Shown here piece by piece: positions 7,304 to 8,558 of a DNA stretch of 8,558 bases. Each line of letters begins with the position of its first letter. Positions within the stretch are counted from its first letter, which is position 1. The DNA is from an uncultured Phascolarctobacterium sp. (lineage in GTDB: Bacteria > Bacillota > Negativicutes > Acidaminococcales > Acidaminococcaceae), in the NCBI RefSeq assembly GCF_905212365.1, contig NZ_CAJMEH010000074.1, positions 1-8,558 on the forward strand. The letters are read 5' to 3'. Made by a program: the position numbers and the translations under genes. The notes under the pieces are model-generated. The model made no database searches. It worked only from the letters and a program-made list of their open reading frames with translations, and was not told the DNA's origin.

Positions 7304-8558
7304 AATGTTACCTTTGCCGCAGAATGCGCCTGCTCAACGATTGCAATAAAGGCCGCGTTCATATCCGGCAAGCGCCGCCCCTGCTGGCAGCGAATCGCCG
7401 CCGGAGCATCCAGCGCCAGCATTCTGCCCTGATCCTGAATCATAATACGGTCGCAGTATTCCGCTTCCTCCATAAAATGCGTGGTAATAATAATGGTGGT
7501 GCCATTGGCTGCCAGCGCCGTAATCTGCCGCCAAAATAAACGGCGGGCCAGCGGGTCGATGCCGCTGGTAGGCTCGTCCAAAAATAAAATTTTCGGCTCG
7601 TGCAGCAGCGCCGCCGCCATGGATAAGCGCTGCTTGTAGCCGCCCGGCAGCTGCTCCGTCGGAATCTCCGCTGCGTCCAGCAAATTAAACTGCTCCTTGA
7701 CGGTTTGTATGCGCCGCTGCAAACGGCCGTCGTCCAAGCCGTACACGCCGCCGTAAAAATGCAGGTTTTCGTCCACCGTCAAATTGCCGTACAAGGAAAA
7801 TTTTTGCGCCACATAACCAACGTTGGCCCGCGCCTGGTTACGCGCCCGCCGCAAATCCATCCCCGCCACCGACAAGCTGCCGCTGGTCGCCGGCAAAAGC
7901 CCGCACAGCATTCTAAAGGTCGTCGTCTTGCCCGCGCCATTAGGCCCCAGCAGCCCGAAAATTTCTCCGCGGCGCACGCTGAAAGACGTATTGTTTACGG
8001 CAATAAAATCGCCGAAGCGCTTAACCAGCTCGCGCACCTCTATGTCCAGGTCCGTACCGGCACGAAAGCCGCGCCGGTAATCTATGGGAAAGCTTTCATT
8101 ATTAAAGCCGTCGCCGCCGCGCTCGCGCAAAAGCAGCATAAAGCCGTCCTCCAGCCGCGGCGTTACCTGCGTCAAAATCAAGCCGCTGAAATATTTATAG
8201 GCGTCCAGCTGCGGCAGAGCCTGCGTATCCCTGACGATAAAGCGCACCGCGCCGCCCTCCGGCACCGCATCCAGCACTCTTGCGCTGTCATCCAGCAGGC
8301 AGGCCTGCAAAATACGGGTAGGCACTCCCGTCGGCGGCTGCAAGCGGAAGCAGCGCCCCGCAGCTAACTGCCGCAGCTGCTGCGGCGTGCCCTGCGCCAG
8401 CACCGCGCCCTCATGCAAAACGATAACGCTGCTGCACAGCTCCGCCTCCTCCATATAAGCCGTGCTGACAATAACCGTTATCCCTTCGCTGGCCACCAAC
8501 TCCTGCAAAATCTGCCACAGCTCGCGGCGGGACAGCGGGTCCACGCCCACCGTCGGCT
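7300..8558 (-). CDS. ybhF: Double-domain ABC exporter ATPase YbhF (5' end missing)
   Basis: The gene runs off the right edge. The visible 418 codons start inside the first ATPase domain, at the PTVGVDPLSRREL stretch just after Walker B, and include a whole second domain. The GTG at 8548-8550 is an internal valine, not a start. E. coli YbhF has 578 residues, so roughly 160 are missing. Counting from that valine, domain 1 shows the H-loop region VSTAYMEEAE (28-37), in which Ala replaces the switch His. A linker of about 100 residues follows. Domain 2 has Walker A GPNGAGKTT (202-210), the Q-loop VAQKFSLYGNLT (247-258), a non-canonical signature LPGGYKQRL (301-309), Walker B ILFLDEP (321-327), D-loop SGID, and the H-loop TTHFMEEAE (356-364, His358). 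It energises YbhS/YbhR. It is the first visible gene of the operon; an HlyD-like adaptor is expected upstream. Confidence 0.94.
   Translation of the reverse strand, partial: PTVGVDPLSRRELWQILQELVASEGITVIVSTAYMEEAELCSSVIVLHEGAVLAQGTPQQLRQLAAGRCFRLQPPTGVPTRILQACLLDDSARVLDAVPEGGAVRFIVRDTQALPQLDAYKYFSGLILTQVTPRLEDGFMLLLRERGGDGFNNESFPIDYRRGFRAGTDLDIEVRELVKRFGDFIAVNNTSFSVRRGEIFGLLGPNGAGKTTTFRMLCGLLPATSGSLSVAGMDLRRARNQARANVGYVAQKFSLYGNLTVDENLHFYGGVYGLDDGRLQRRIQTVKEQFNLLDAAEIPTEQLPGGYKQRLSMAAALLHEPKILFLDEPTSGIDPLARRLFWRQITALAANGTTIIITTHFMEEAEYCDRIMIQDQGRMLALDAPAAIRCQQGRRLPDMNAAFIAIVEQAHSAAKVTL

Noticed and set aside
7705..8367. A 220-codon open frame on the plus strand, antisense to ybhF
   Set aside because: It is a shadow of the ATPase gene, with Arg/Gln/Ala-rich composition and no recognisable domain.
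8548..8550. GTG as the start codon of a shorter ATPase gene
   Set aside because: The frame is open to the window edge, and the preceding codons encode Pro-Thr of the DEPTxGVDP stretch expected in the middle of an ATPase domain, so this is internal.

Overview
All genes in this window lie on the minus strand, so the window is described from its right end to its left. The sequence suggests an anaerobic, outer-membrane-bearing Firmicute, most likely in the Negativicutes (inference). The reasons are a very large radical-dehydratase activase of strict anaerobes, strong AGGAGG-type ribosome binding sites, and a Gram-negative-style YbhFSR exporter sitting side by side at moderately high GC with AT-rich gaps. 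No single gene here fixes the genus.

Right half (about 4389-8558): an exporter operon, ybhF (5' end cut by the window edge), ybhS, ybhR and a TetR-family regulator of the CecR/YbiH type. The genes overlap or are separated by at most 16 bases, and each downstream ribosome binding site lies in or across the end of the previous gene. YbhF supplies two fused ATPase domains and YbhS and YbhR form the membrane channel. A periplasmic adaptor (YbhG/HlyD-like) would be expected upstream, outside the window. The set matches the E. coli cecR-ybhGFSR locus, but here the regulator is last instead of first.

Left half (67-4258): a two-gene unit that starts from its own likely promoter in a 130-base AT-rich gap. 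The first gene encodes a 977-residue protein with two tandem BadF/HgdC-type ATPase domains followed by a DUF2229-type domain. The second encodes a 414-residue HgdB-like, cysteine-bearing iron-sulfur protein. In many anaerobes these parts form one polypeptide of about 1,400 residues; here the chain is divided at the linker, with the second gene's ribosome binding site overlapping the first gene's stop codon. By family precedent the first protein would use ATP to drive low-potential electron transfer to the second, but the substrate is unknown.

Positions 1-66 are non-coding as far as can be seen. No RNA genes, mobile elements, CRISPR arrays or long repeats were recognised. The most notable points are the split activase/dehydratase-like pair of unknown substrate, the pseudo-dimeric ATPase, and the end-of-operon regulator.
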